Origin: Alkalisalibacterium limincola
GTDB taxonomy: Bacteria; Pseudomonadota; Gammaproteobacteria; Xanthomonadales; Xanthomonadaceae
Assembly (NCBI RefSeq): GCF_008017755.1
Contig: NZ_VRTS01000003.1
Location: 1-64,000 of the forward strand
DNA length: 64,000 nucleotides
Direction of reading: 5' to 3'
The notes under the pieces are model-generated. The model did no database searches and was not told the origin of the DNA. It saw only the letters and a program-made list of their open reading frames with translations. The position numbers and the translations under genes were made by a program. Positions 1 through 9,022 of the stretch are shown here, piece by piece. Every line of letters begins with the position of its first letter. Positions within the stretch are counted from its first letter, which is position 1.

Positions 1-8
1 GTCGGCAA

Positions 9-36
9 GTGCCTTGCCCGGGCACGAGTATTTTTT
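9..36 (+). terminator. Possible intrinsic terminator of an off-window gene
   Basis: A five-base stem (GTGCC/GGCAC) with a seven-base loop is followed after a few bases by a run of six T. It could end a plus-strand gene lying left of the window and would sit just beyond the stop of the minus-strand TetR gene. The stem is short, so this is a weak call. Confidence 0.3.
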
Positions 37-67
37 CGTGAGACCCGCAGCCCCGGGGGGAGGCGGG

Positions 68-667
68 CTAGTCCTTCGAGTCGTCCGGGCAGTCGGGGAT
101 GCGCGCGCCATGCTTTCGGGCGGCAGCCAGTATTTCCGCGGAAAGCGGGCTGTCGCCAGATGCCCGCGAGAGCACCATCGCGCCGACCATCATCGACACC
201 AGGGCGAGCGCCTCGCTGCGGCGCTCCGGCCCCTTGCCCATGGCCTCGTGCAGCAGGGCGGCGCGTTTTTCGATGGCATCACTGAAGACCTGCCGGCACC
301 GCGGGTCCGTCCTGGCGGCCTCGACCCCAACCGCGGCGATCGCACAACCACGTTCGGCATGGTCGCGGTGGGTGAGCGAGAGGTACGAATCCAGCACGGC
401 GCCTACGCGCTCCATGGGGTCCTCCGACGTGCTGGCAGCCTCGCTCAGGCGAGTCGCGTAGGTCTGCTCGAGCGCGTGCTCGAGGGCAGCCAACAGCACA
501 TCCTCCTTGGACTTGAAGTGTGCATAGAAGCCCCCGTGGGTCAGCCCCGCATCGGACATCAGGCCCGCGATGGACACCTGATCGATGCCGTCCCGGCAGA
601 AATTCCGTGCGGCGCGGTCGATGATCCTCTCCCGCGTCTTTTGCTTGTGTTCGGGTGAGTAGCGCAT
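68..667 (-). CDS. TetR/AcrR family transcriptional regulator
   Basis: A 199-residue one-domain repressor of normal TetR length. The N-terminal helix-turn-helix is clear: RERIIDRAARNF, then VSIAGLMSDAGLTHGGFYAHF followed by SKEDVL, the usual recognition helix and YxHFxSKxxL signature. The C-terminal ligand domain is unassigned. The start is set at the ATG giving MRYSPEHKQ, because the upstream in-frame extension has no helix-turn-helix content. It is divergent from the alpha/beta hydrolase gene, so it probably controls itself and that gene. The ligand cannot be read from the sequence. Confidence 0.88.
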   Translation of the reverse strand: MRYSPEHKQKTRERIIDRAARNFCRDGIDQVSIAGLMSDAGLTHGGFYAHFKSKEDVLLAALEHALEQTYATRLSEAASTSEDPMERVGAVLDSYLSLTHRDHAERGCAIAAVGVEAARTDPRCRQVFSDAIEKRAALLHEAMGKGPERRSEALALVSMMVGAMVLSRASGDSPLSAEILAAARKHGARIPDCPDDSKD

Positions 668-920
668 GGCGGCCCTCCAGGACGTCGATGCCATGATACC
701 TCTCATTCAAAGGCGGGGACCGGGAGGCCGTGGCGGAGGGCCCCCGGCAGCGACACTTGCACATGGAATTATGAGCATCATACTATGCAGCCCTGGTCAG
801 CGCATCCCCATTGGCCCGCACCAGGGCTGGCATGTCCGCCTTCGGGTGCCAGTTGCGTCACTACAACGCCCACTCCCCCAGCCTCGAAACGGAAGCGCCC
901 GCAGTGAACTGGAGCCACCG
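668..920. promoter_or_regulatory. Divergent intergenic region between TetR regulator and hydrolase
   Basis: This 253-base gap separates the divergent regulator and hydrolase genes and should carry both promoters. An AT-rich patch contains a 13-base inverted repeat, TATGA-GCA-TCATA, at 770-782. A palindrome there is a plausible TetR-type operator, but the arms are only five bases and no clear -35/-10 pair was found. Confidence 0.3.
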
Positions 921-1799
921 ATGAAATCTCCCACGCTGTACCGGCACGTCAATCGCGTGCTCGGGCCCGTTCTCCCGCAAGTCATGGGTCGGCTAGCCGC
1001 CCACATGCTGCTCACTGCACGCCCCCCTCGGAATTCGCCCCCGCCCAAGGATGCAGAGCGCTCGGTCGACCTTGGAGCTGGCGCCCGCGCCTGGGTATAC
1101 GGCCGCGGGCCCGCCGTCTTCCTGCTGCATGGATGGTCCTCCGGGCCCATGGCGCTGGGAAGCCTGGTTCCTTCCCTGGTGGCCATGGGCCTCCAGGCGG
1201 TGTGCCTGCGTGCGCCGGGCCACGATCCGGACGATCCGGCGGCGTCGCACCCGGCTGCCTTCGTGGATGTACTGCTGCGCGCGCGCGACGAACTCGGTAC
1301 CCCGGCGGCCGTGGTGGGGCACTCGATGGGTGCCGGTACGGCACTGGTGGCCCAGTCCGAGGGCTTGCGGGCCGGCAGCCTGGTCCTGATCGCAGGGCCA
1401 GCCTCCGTCACCGGTGTGCTGGACCGGTTCGTCTTTGAAACCGGCCTGCCGGACCGGGCTGCCCGGGCATTCCGGCAGCGCGTGATCCATGCCGGGGGAA
1501 AGTCGGAAGGCTTCTTCGACAGCCAGCGCTTCGCCCGCGACATCGACGCCACCGTGCTGCTGGTGCATGACCACGATGATGCGGAAGTGCCCTTCGAGGA
1601 GGCAGAACAGCTGCATGAGCGTCTGCCCAACTCGCGCCTCTTCGCCACCTCCACGCTCGGCCACCGCCGGATCCTGAAGGACCGCCGCGTGCTGACCGAG
1701 GTCGCAACGTTCCTGGTCAAACATGCCAGGACGCCTCGCGAGGACAGTGCCATGGCAACATCCCGCAGTGCGGGTTCCCTGAGCGTGGAGATGACGTGA
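921..1799 (+). CDS. Alpha/beta fold hydrolase
   Basis: A 292-residue hydrolase with the expected order of motifs: an oxyanion HG (VFLLHGWSS, about residue 70), nucleophile elbow GHSMG with Ser135, an acidic loop HDHDDAEVP with Asp219/Asp220, and a late histidine in TLGHRR (His248). The ATG at 921 (MKSPTLYRHV) is preferred to longer upstream starts because it begins the conserved fold. It overlaps the DUF4442 gene by four bases (GTGA) and is divergent from a TetR regulator. The substrate is unknown; an acyl ester or thioester would suit the neighbour, but this is inference. Confidence 0.85.
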   Translation: MKSPTLYRHVNRVLGPVLPQVMGRLAAHMLLTARPPRNSPPPKDAERSVDLGAGARAWVYGRGPAVFLLHGWSSGPMALGSLVPSLVAMGLQAVCLRAPGHDPDDPAASHPAAFVDVLLRARDELGTPAAVVGHSMGAGTALVAQSEGLRAGSLVLIAGPASVTGVLDRFVFETGLPDRAARAFRQRVIHAGGKSEGFFDSQRFARDIDATVLLVHDHDDAEVPFEEAEQLHERLPNSRLFATSTLGHRRILKDRRVLTEVATFLVKHARTPREDSAMATSRSAGSLSVEMT

Positions 1800-2305
1800 G
1801 CAGCAGCACGCTGAACATCTGGAAGCGGCTTGCCTCCAAGCCGGGCGGCAAGTGGGCCTTCTCGCGCCTCGTGTGTCTCAAGGCGCCTTATTTCGGCAGC
1901 ATTCGCCCGCGGTTCGAAGAACTGCGGCCCCAATATTGCGCAGTGCGAATGCGCAAGCGGCGGGCCGTGCTCAATCACATCGGCACCGTGCATGCGGTTG
2001 CCATGTGCAACCTGGCGGAGCTTGCAGGCGGAACGATGACCGAGGTCACGATCCCGGCGACGCATCGCTGGATCCCCAAGGGCATGACGGTGGAATACCT
2101 CAAGAAGGCCACAACGGATCTGGTCGCTGTCGCCACACCCCGTTCGCAGATCGACTGGTCGGTGCCGGGCGAATTCAAGGTCGAAGTCGCGGTCCGCGAT
2201 CAGCAGGGGGAGCAGGTATTTGGCGCCGTCATCAGCATGTGGGTGGCACCGCGCAAGCATCGGCCGGACGAATTCCGTGCCCGGGACGATGGCGAAAGCA
2301 GCTGA
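1796..2305 (+). CDS. DUF4442 hotdog-fold protein (putative thioesterase-like)
   Basis: A 169-residue protein resembling the DUF4442 branch of the hotdog thioesterase superfamily. Visible features are the N-terminal basic helix ([12 protein letters not shown]), the RNHIGTVHA-like stretch read here as [17 protein letters not shown], and alternating beta strands to the C-terminus. The GTG start overlaps the TGA of the upstream hydrolase, which implies translational coupling. Hotdog proteins of this family are presumed to act on acyl-CoA or acyl-ACP, but no activity can be proven here. Confidence 0.75.
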   Translation: MSSSTLNIWKRLASKPGGKWAFSRLVCLKAPYFGSIRPRFEELRPQYCAVRMRKRRAVLNHIGTVHAVAMCNLAELAGGTMTEVTIPATHRWIPKGMTVEYLKKATTDLVAVATPRSQIDWSVPGEFKVEVAVRDQQGEQVFGAVISMWVAPRKHRPDEFRARDDGESS

Positions 2306-2390
2306 TTGCACGGGACTTCCGGGCCGGGGAACGCCACCGCGTGGCGCGGTACAATCGAACGATTCCCGTCTCCACACACGGCCATCGTTT

Positions 2391-5300
2391 ATGAGCACCA
2401 CCGCCCACGACCATTCCGACGCCTCCGCCCAGGCCGAGCACGACAACACCCCGCTGCGCTTCGTCACCGCCGCCAGCCTGTTCGACGGCCACGATGCCGC
2501 GATCAACATCATGCGCCGGCTGATCCAGGGCCAGGGCGCGGAAGTGGTGCACCTGGGGCACAACCGCTCGGTCGAGGACGTCGTGCGCGCCGCCCTGCAG
2601 GAGGACGCCGACGGCATCGCGCTGTCGAGCTACCAGGGCGGCCACGTCGAATACTTCAAGTACATGGTCGACATGCTCAAGGAGCGTGGCGCCGAACACA
2701 TCCGCGTGTTCGGCGGCGGTGGCGGCACCATCACGCCCGAAGAGATCAAGGAGCTGCAGGACTACGGCGTCGAGCGCATCTACCACCCCAACGACGGCAT
2801 GAAGATGGGCCTGGTGGAGATGATCGAGGACGTGGTGAACCGTGCCGGTCGTGCGCGTCTGGACTCCACGGTGCCCGAGTCGACCGACCTGGACGACGAG
2901 ATCAGCATCGGCCGCATGCTCTCGGCGATCGAGGAGGGCCTGATCGAGGAGCCCGAGCTGGCCAAGCTGCGCAAGCAGTGGCAGCTGGCCGGCGCCAAGA
3001 CCCCGGTGGTCGGCCTGACCGGCACCGGCGGCGCGGGCAAGTCCAGCGTCACCGATGAACTGCTCAACCGCTTCCTGCAGGCCTTCCCGGACATGCGCGT
3101 GGCGGTGCTGGCCGTGGACCCGACCCGCCGCCGCAGTGGCGGCGCGCTGCTGGGCGACCGCATCCGCATGAACTCGCTGCGCTCCAAGCGCGTGTTCATG
3201 CGCTCCATGGCCACCCGCCGCCAGCACGTGGCCACCAATGCCGTGCTGCAGGACTGCATCGGCCTGCTCAAGGGCCTGGGCTACGACCTGGTCATCGTCG
3301 AGACCGCCGGCATCGGCCAGTCGGATTCCGAGATCGTCGACCTGGTCGAATTCCCGGTCTACGTGATGACCAGCGACTACGGCGCGGCCAGCCAGCTGGA
3401 GAAGATCGACATGGTCGACTTCGCCGACCTGATCGTACTGAACAAGTTCGACCGCCGCGGCGCCGAGGACGCGCTGCGCGACGTGCGCAAGCAGTGGAAG
3501 CGCAACCGCACCCAGTTCCAGCTGGCCGACGAGGACGTGCCGGTCTACCCGACCATCGCCAGCCAGTTCAACGACCCGGGCGTGAGCTGGATGTTCGCCA
3601 ACCTGTGCCGCCTGCTGCGCGAGAAGCTGGGCCACGACGGCGCACTGGGCAGCGAGCGCTGCAACTTCCAGCCCGAGATCGACACCAGCCTGAAGTCGCC
3701 GCGCGCCACCGTGCTGATCCCCGGTGCGCGAGTGCGCTACCTGGCCGAGATCGCCGAGCAGGGTCGCGGCATCAACCGCCACATCGAAAGCCAGTCGGAA
3801 ACCGCCAACCGCGCCCAGGCCTACTGGCAGAGCCTGCGCGACCTGGGCGACGAGCAGCTGCCCAAGGCGCTGGAACTGTTCGACGCCGACGACCTGCGCA
3901 TGCCCGGCCCGGATGGCCAGCCGGCCAGCGAATGGGACGGCGTGGAGCGCCGCAGTGGTGACGACCGCCGCGTGCCCGGCGTGCTGGGCGACCGCCGCCG
4001 CGCCAAGTTCCAGTGGGAGAAGCGCGCCAGCGGCATGCCCGACGACCACCAGGACAGCAACCAGCCCGCCACCGTCGACCGCAGCCTGATCACGCTGCGC
4101 CAGCGCTACAACGACGCCGTGCAGTCGCTCGACTCCGACGCGCTGAAGCTGCTGCGCGACTGGCCGGCGCGGCTGAAGTCGATCACCGACGAGGTGACCG
4201 AGTACGAAGTGCGCGGCAAGAAGATCAAGGTCGAGAACTACCGCGAATCGCTGAGCCACCAGCAGATCCCGAAGATCGCCGCGCCCACCTACACCAGCTG
4301 GGGCGAGCTGCTGACCTTCCTGCAGAAGGAAAACCTGCCCGGCGACTACCCCTACACCGGTGGCGTGTACCCGTACCGCCGCAGCGGCGAGGACCCGATC
4401 CGCATGTTCGCCGGCGAGGGCACGCCCGAGCGCACCAACCGCCGCTTCCACTACCTCAGCGAAGGCCTGCCGGCAGCGCGCCTGTCCACCGCCTTCGACT
4501 CGGTCACGCTGTACGGTGAAGATCCGGCCCCGCGCCCGGACATCTACGGCAAGATCGGCAACTCCGGCGTGTCGATCGCCACGCTCGACGACATGAAGAA
4601 GCTGTATTCCGGCTTCGACCTGTGCTCGCCGACCACCAGCGTGTCGATGACCATCAACGGCCCGGCGCCGATCATCCTGGCGATGTTCATGAACACCGCC
4701 GTCGACCAGCAGGTGGAGATCTACCTGAAGTCCGACGACGGGCTGTGGAAGGAGGCGCAGAAGAAGATCGACGCCTTCTTCAAGGACCGCCCGCGCCCGG
4801 AGTACAGCGGCACCCTGCCCAAGACCAACGACGGCCTGGGCCTGGCGCTGCTGGGCATCACCGGCGACCAGCTGGTGGACGCCGACACCTACGAGAAGAT
4901 CCGCGGCGCCACCATGGCCACCGTGCGCGGCACCGTGCAGGCCGACATCCTGAAGGAAGACCAGGCGCAGAACACCTGCATCTTCAGCACCGAGTTCGCG
5001 CTGCGCATGATGGGCGACATCCAGCAGAGCTTCGTGGACCGCAAGGTGCGCAACTTCTACTCGGTGTCGATCAGCGGGTACCACATCGCCGAAGCCGGGG
5101 CGAACCCGATCAGCCAGCTGGCCTTTACGCTCAGCAACGGCTTCACGATCGTGGAGTACTACCTGGCGCGGGGCATGAACATCGACGACTTCGCCCCGAA
5201 CCTGAGCTTCTTCTTCTCCAACGGCATGGACCCGGAGTACACCGTGATCGGCCGCGTGGCCCGCCGCATCTGGGCGCGCGCGATGCGCGAGCGTTATGGC

Positions 5301-6028
5301 GCCAGTGCCCGCAGCCAGATGATGAAGTACCACATCCAGACCAGCGGCCGGAGCCTGCACGCGCAGGAAATCCAGTTCAATGACATCCGCACCACGCTGC
5401 AGGCGCTGTACGCGCTGTTCGACAACTGCAACAGCCTGCACACCAACGCCTACGACGAAGCGATCACCACGCCGACCGAGGAAAGCGTGCGCCGCGCCGT
5501 GGCGATCCAGATGATCATCAACAAGGAGCTGGGGCTGAACTTCTGCGAGAACCCGTGGCAGGGCAGCTTCATCGTCGACAAGCTGACGGATATCGTGGAG
5601 GAGGCCGTGTACAAGGAGTTCGAGGCGATCAGCGAGCGTGGCGGCGTGCTGGGCGCCATGGACACCATGTACCAGCGCGGCAAGATCCAGGAAGAAAGCC
5701 TTTACTACGAGCACAAGAAGCACGACGCAGCCTGCCGCTGATCGGCGTGAACACCTTCCTGCCCAAGGAGCACGCCGGCGAAGTGGTGACCGAGATCGAA
5801 CTGATCCGGAGCACCGAGGCCGAGAAGGGCCAGCAGATCGAGAACGTGCAGCGCTACCAGGACAACCGCAACACGCTGGCCGGGGAGGGCCTAAAGCCGC
5901 TACAAGCCGCGGCGCGCGAGCGGAAGAACGTGTTCGAGGGTCTGCTGGAGGCGGTGAAGACGCATAGCCTGGGGCAGATCAGCCATGCGTTGTATGACGT
6001 CGGTGGGGAGTATCGGCGGAATATGTAG
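2391..6028 (+). CDS. icmF: Fused isobutyryl-CoA mutase IcmF (one-base frameshift near the 3' end)
   Basis: About 1212 residues once one base is restored. Order: a B12-binding domain (DGHDAA, SSYQGG, FGGGGG, roughly residues 25-150), a MeaI-type G-protein chaperone ([10 protein letters not shown] with Lys217, NKFDRRG), and the mutase TIM barrel. Two substrate-pocket positions read as isobutyryl type: Phe673 in RMFAGEG where methylmalonyl-CoA mutase has Tyr, and Gln860 in QAQNTCIF where it has Arg. The enzyme interconverts isobutyryl-CoA and n-butyryl-CoA with adenosylcobalamin. The frame breaks at about 5727 (GACGCAGC for an expected GACGGCAGC). The conserved tail, [17 protein letters not shown] and onward, continues in the next frame to 6028. 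The start is the ATG giving MSTTAHDH, with a TACAAT box 35 bases upstream. Confidence 0.9.
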
Positions 6029-6048
6029 GCGACTGCCGCATACAATCG

Positions 6049-6079
6049 AAAAAACGCCCGCGTCGCGGGCGTTTTTTTT
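6049..6079 (+). terminator. Intrinsic terminator after icmF
   Basis: A perfect eight-base stem (ACGCCCGC at 6054-6061 and GCGGGCGT at 6065-6072) has a three-base loop, is flanked by A residues on the left and ends in eight T. It sits about 20 bases after the icmF stop and marks the left edge of the AT-richer accessory island. Confidence 0.92.
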
Positions 6080-6451
6080 GGGTTATAGTTTCGCAGGTAG
6101 CGTTGACCGGGGCCGCAGTTCTTTACATGCCTGCGGGATTACAGAGGAGGCGATTCTTGAGGCGCTTCATGATCAGTTTTAGGCAAGGGTCATAGCGCGA
6201 CGTTTGCCGGCGGCATAGTACAAGTCGCGGATGTGCGTAATGCACGCTGAAGGCAATCGTGCACTAAGCATGAAATTTATTTCCATCGCGCGCGAGCAGA
6301 ATCCGCATATCGCGCAGCTTGGCGCGGCGAGCGCGCGCTTTCCCATTAAGAGTCGTCTCCATTCCTGTAACACCAGATGATCGGAAGCGTCCATGCTAGG
6401 AAAGAGCGATACAAGACGTTTCTAGCCAGCAGCATAGAACTGCGAGGGGAT
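6080..6451. other. Gene-free leader of the accessory island
   Basis: No convincing gene lies here. Base composition changes from strongly GC-rich to markedly more AT-rich. Short frames exist on both strands, for example a 36-codon frame from the ATG at 6270 and an overlapping minus-strand frame, but neither has a good ribosome site or recognisable motif. They may be shadow frames or remnants of a lost gene. The promoter for the ATPase pair should be in this stretch. Confidence 0.5.
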
Positions 6452-9022
6452 ATGAATACACTGAGTTCAACGAGTGAAAACCTGTCACGATTCAGAGAGG
6501 CGGTGGCCGCCGATCTATTCTCTCCCAGTGACATAGTAGAGTTTTCCAGTTTATCTAAGTCAGTCGAGCGGCTGCGACCAGCAGTAGATCGATTACAAGC
6601 CGTGGCCGACGGTGGTTTATCTCCACAAAGCCTTGGAAGCGCGTTCGTCGCGGACGCAGATACGTACCGACTAGTGTGCAGGTTCTTCGCAATTTCTGCC
6701 GACATTGCGCTAGAGGACCACCGGCGACTTTCGGCAAAGCCCCCCAAAAACCTAGATGAAGCAACGTACGCTGCGGCCATTATGGTTGAGTTCGGTGTAG
6801 CTAACCTTCTTGCGCCTCACGTTGACGTAGAAAAGCTCGTAATGCTCACGCTAATCGGTGACGACGCAAAAAACCGAAGATTCCGCGTAGATGCAAAAAT
6901 TCGACAGCGAATCGAATTGGCAGTTGAACGAGCTGTTGAAGCCGCAAAATCGTCTGGCTATGCCTACGAAATAGTGTCCCCATCTTCGCTTGGGGGCGTT
7001 GTAAGGCCCGTGCCAGACTATGTAATTAGCTTAGGCGGGACGCCCCGCGTGATTATTGCATCCACCTTCCAATCTCATTCTGGTGGTCGTCAGACGCGTG
7101 AGTTGACAACGCAGTATCCAATGTTGGCCAATGAGGCTAGACGCCATGGGCTTGAGTTAATACTGGTCGCTGATGGAAAGGGTATTAGAGATGCCTCGAA
7201 AAGGTCACTTTCGTTACTTTTCGAAGCCGTTCCTCTGACACTAACGATAGCCCAGGCTGAAAGCGAGCTTATGCAATCGGCTCTGCGTGAAATTGCAGAG
7301 CGCGAGCGTCTTATATCCATTGATGAAGTCGTTATAGACAAGCTTATTAGCGCTGGACTCGACCGCGAGCTAGAAATAGCTGCGGATGATCTCCCGGTGT
7401 CACCGCAGGTAGGGCGCTTCGCCCTTGCACGATACGCAAGCGCTAATTCAAATTTTGCACTCATCGTTGACCCTGGTGGGACACGCCTCCGATGGCAACA
7501 TCATGAGGTCCTCCGTGCGTTCCAAACTTTGCAACGAAAATTTGAGCATGAAAATGCTGTAGACATCGTCGCGAATTACTTAGGCGGTCGTGAAATAGTG
7601 GTAGTTGAGGGATCTGAGTATGGAGCGAAACTCTTTGACCTTAGTGAGGGCGTACATCAAATTGTCTGCATTGCAGCAAAACTCGGGACAGTGAATGTCG
7701 AGGTGCTTCAACAGGTCTCACGGCAAGCGATGCATTCCGGAGAATCCTGTCGAATTGCGGTGCTTATCGTTTCTCATGCGTTGTCAGAGCAGAATGCGAG
7801 GGTGATCAGCGATAGTCAGGTAGCATTGCCCGTCACTGTCATTACGCTGGATCTCGACACCTGTATAGCGTTCGCGAGGTCAAACCGTGACCCTTCAGAG
7901 TTATTGCAGGAGGCTCTCTTAAATCAGTCAGATCTTACTAAACTCAGCCCTTTCGTTCTGCGAGGTGTCACGCCAGAGCGAGTTTTCTTCGGTCGTGAAG
8001 AAGAAGAAGCTACCCTTCTTGCGACACTAGCGACGAACAGTGTGGCGTTATTGGGTGGTCGCAGGATCGGTAAGACTTCATTGATGCAACACTCCTTTGC
8101 GCGTTTGCGCTCCGCCAATCTGCATCCGTTTTTCGGAGATTGCCAAGTCGTAAGAACATGGACGGACTTTGGGCAACTCGTGATTCGGGAGTGGGGCGTT
8201 GAACTTGAAAAAGACTTTGTTCCCTCGGATCTCTTCTCCATTGTAAATCAGTTGCGTGCGCGCGGTTCTGAACGTGTTGTAATACTGCTCGATGAGATTG
8301 ATCAGCTACTGGACTGGGATTCTCGCCATGAAGAGGATGAGGTCCCAGAAGCCTTCTTCAGAACTTGTCGATCGATTTCGCAACAGGGGCTCGCACAATT
8401 CGTATTCTCCGGTGAGCGAACAATAGCAAAACGCATTTGGGATCCATCCTCCCCACACTGGAATTTTTGCCGGCCAATGATGTTGCGCCAGCTGACCCAG
8501 GCTGCAGCAGGTGCCTTAATATCGGAGCCGCTGGTCGGACTCGGAATCAGTATCGACAACATACCCGAAGTAGCAAAGGCAGTATGGACGACGACTGATG
8601 GTCATCCTGAACTTATTCAAGTGATTGGCGACGGAGTGATTTCTCTCGTAAATGAACGATCGCGAGATGACGTATTTGTGTCTGCTAATGATATAGAGGT
8701 TGTAACGTCTAATTATGAGTTTGCTGAGCAGTATTTAGAGACGTATTGGGGGCAGGCCAACCCTCTGGAACGGGCTGTTAGTATAATGCTGCTTTCAGTT
8801 CCCCAACCGACAACTGAGTTTCTTCGGAAGCTTTCCAATTTCGGGGTCTTCTCAAGCGAGCCTGATATTGTTTCCGCACTAAGAATGCTTGAGCTGTACG
8901 GAATCGCCGATCAGGACTCGGTTGGATATGCCGCCCGTCTTAGTTGGTTTCATACTGCCTTGCAATACTATGGTGGGAGTGACGCGGTGCTTTCTAGATT
9001 CGCGAAGGGGGCTAAAGGATGA
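6452..9022 (+). CDS. STAND/AAA-type ATPase with DpnII-like N-terminal region, candidate anti-phage protein
   Basis: About 856 residues from the ATG at 6452, which has GAGG four bases upstream; an in-frame ATG at 6377 lacks a ribosome site. In numbering from 6452, residues about 145-265 resemble the DpnII/MboI-type PD-(D/E)xK fold: VPDYVI (Asp189), a strand VIIAST, GGRQTRE, then VADGKG. The position where family members carry the catalytic Glu (IETNFY) is Ala203. Residues about 300-490 are unassigned. The ATPase begins at FFGREEE, with Walker A GGRRIGKTS (Lys541), Walker B VVILLDEID (Asp614/Glu615), a FSGERTI sensor segment and a C-terminal winged-helix-like region. The stop overlaps the next ATG by four bases. 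Codon and base usage differ from the flanks. Role in defence is inferred from architecture and neighbours. Confidence 0.75.
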   Translation: MNTLSSTSENLSRFREAVAADLFSPSDIVEFSSLSKSVERLRPAVDRLQAVADGGLSPQSLGSAFVADADTYRLVCRFFAISADIALEDHRRLSAKPPKNLDEATYAAAIMVEFGVANLLAPHVDVEKLVMLTLIGDDAKNRRFRVDAKIRQRIELAVERAVEAAKSSGYAYEIVSPSSLGGVVRPVPDYVISLGGTPRVIIASTFQSHSGGRQTRELTTQYPMLANEARRHGLELILVADGKGIRDASKRSLSLLFEAVPLTLTIAQAESELMQSALREIAERERLISIDEVVIDKLISAGLDRELEIAADDLPVSPQVGRFALARYASANSNFALIVDPGGTRLRWQHHEVLRAFQTLQRKFEHENAVDIVANYLGGREIVVVEGSEYGAKLFDLSEGVHQIVCIAAKLGTVNVEVLQQVSRQAMHSGESCRIAVLIVSHALSEQNARVISDSQVALPVTVITLDLDTCIAFARSNRDPSELLQEALLNQSDLTKLSPFVLRGVTPERVFFGREEEEATLLATLATNSVALLGGRRIGKTSLMQHSFARLRSANLHPFFGDCQVVRTWTDFGQLVIREWGVELEKDFVPSDLFSIVNQLRARGSERVVILLDEIDQLLDWDSRHEEDEVPEAFFRTCRSISQQGLAQFVFSGERTIAKRIWDPSSPHWNFCRPMMLRQLTQAAAGALISEPLVGLGISIDNIPEVAKAVWTTTDGHPELIQVIGDGVISLVNERSRDDVFVSANDIEVVTSNYEFAEQYLETYWGQANPLERAVSIMLLSVPQPTTEFLRKLSNFGVFSSEPDIVSALRMLELYGIADQDSVGYAARLSWFHTALQYYGGSDAVLSRFAKGAKG

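Noticed and set aside
2232-5723. Very long open frame on the minus strand opposite icmF (over 1100 codons)
   Set aside because: It lies exactly antisense to a well-conserved enzyme, its product is a His/Val/Leu/Gln/Ala-rich sequence without domains, and such mirrors are expected in GC-rich coding DNA.
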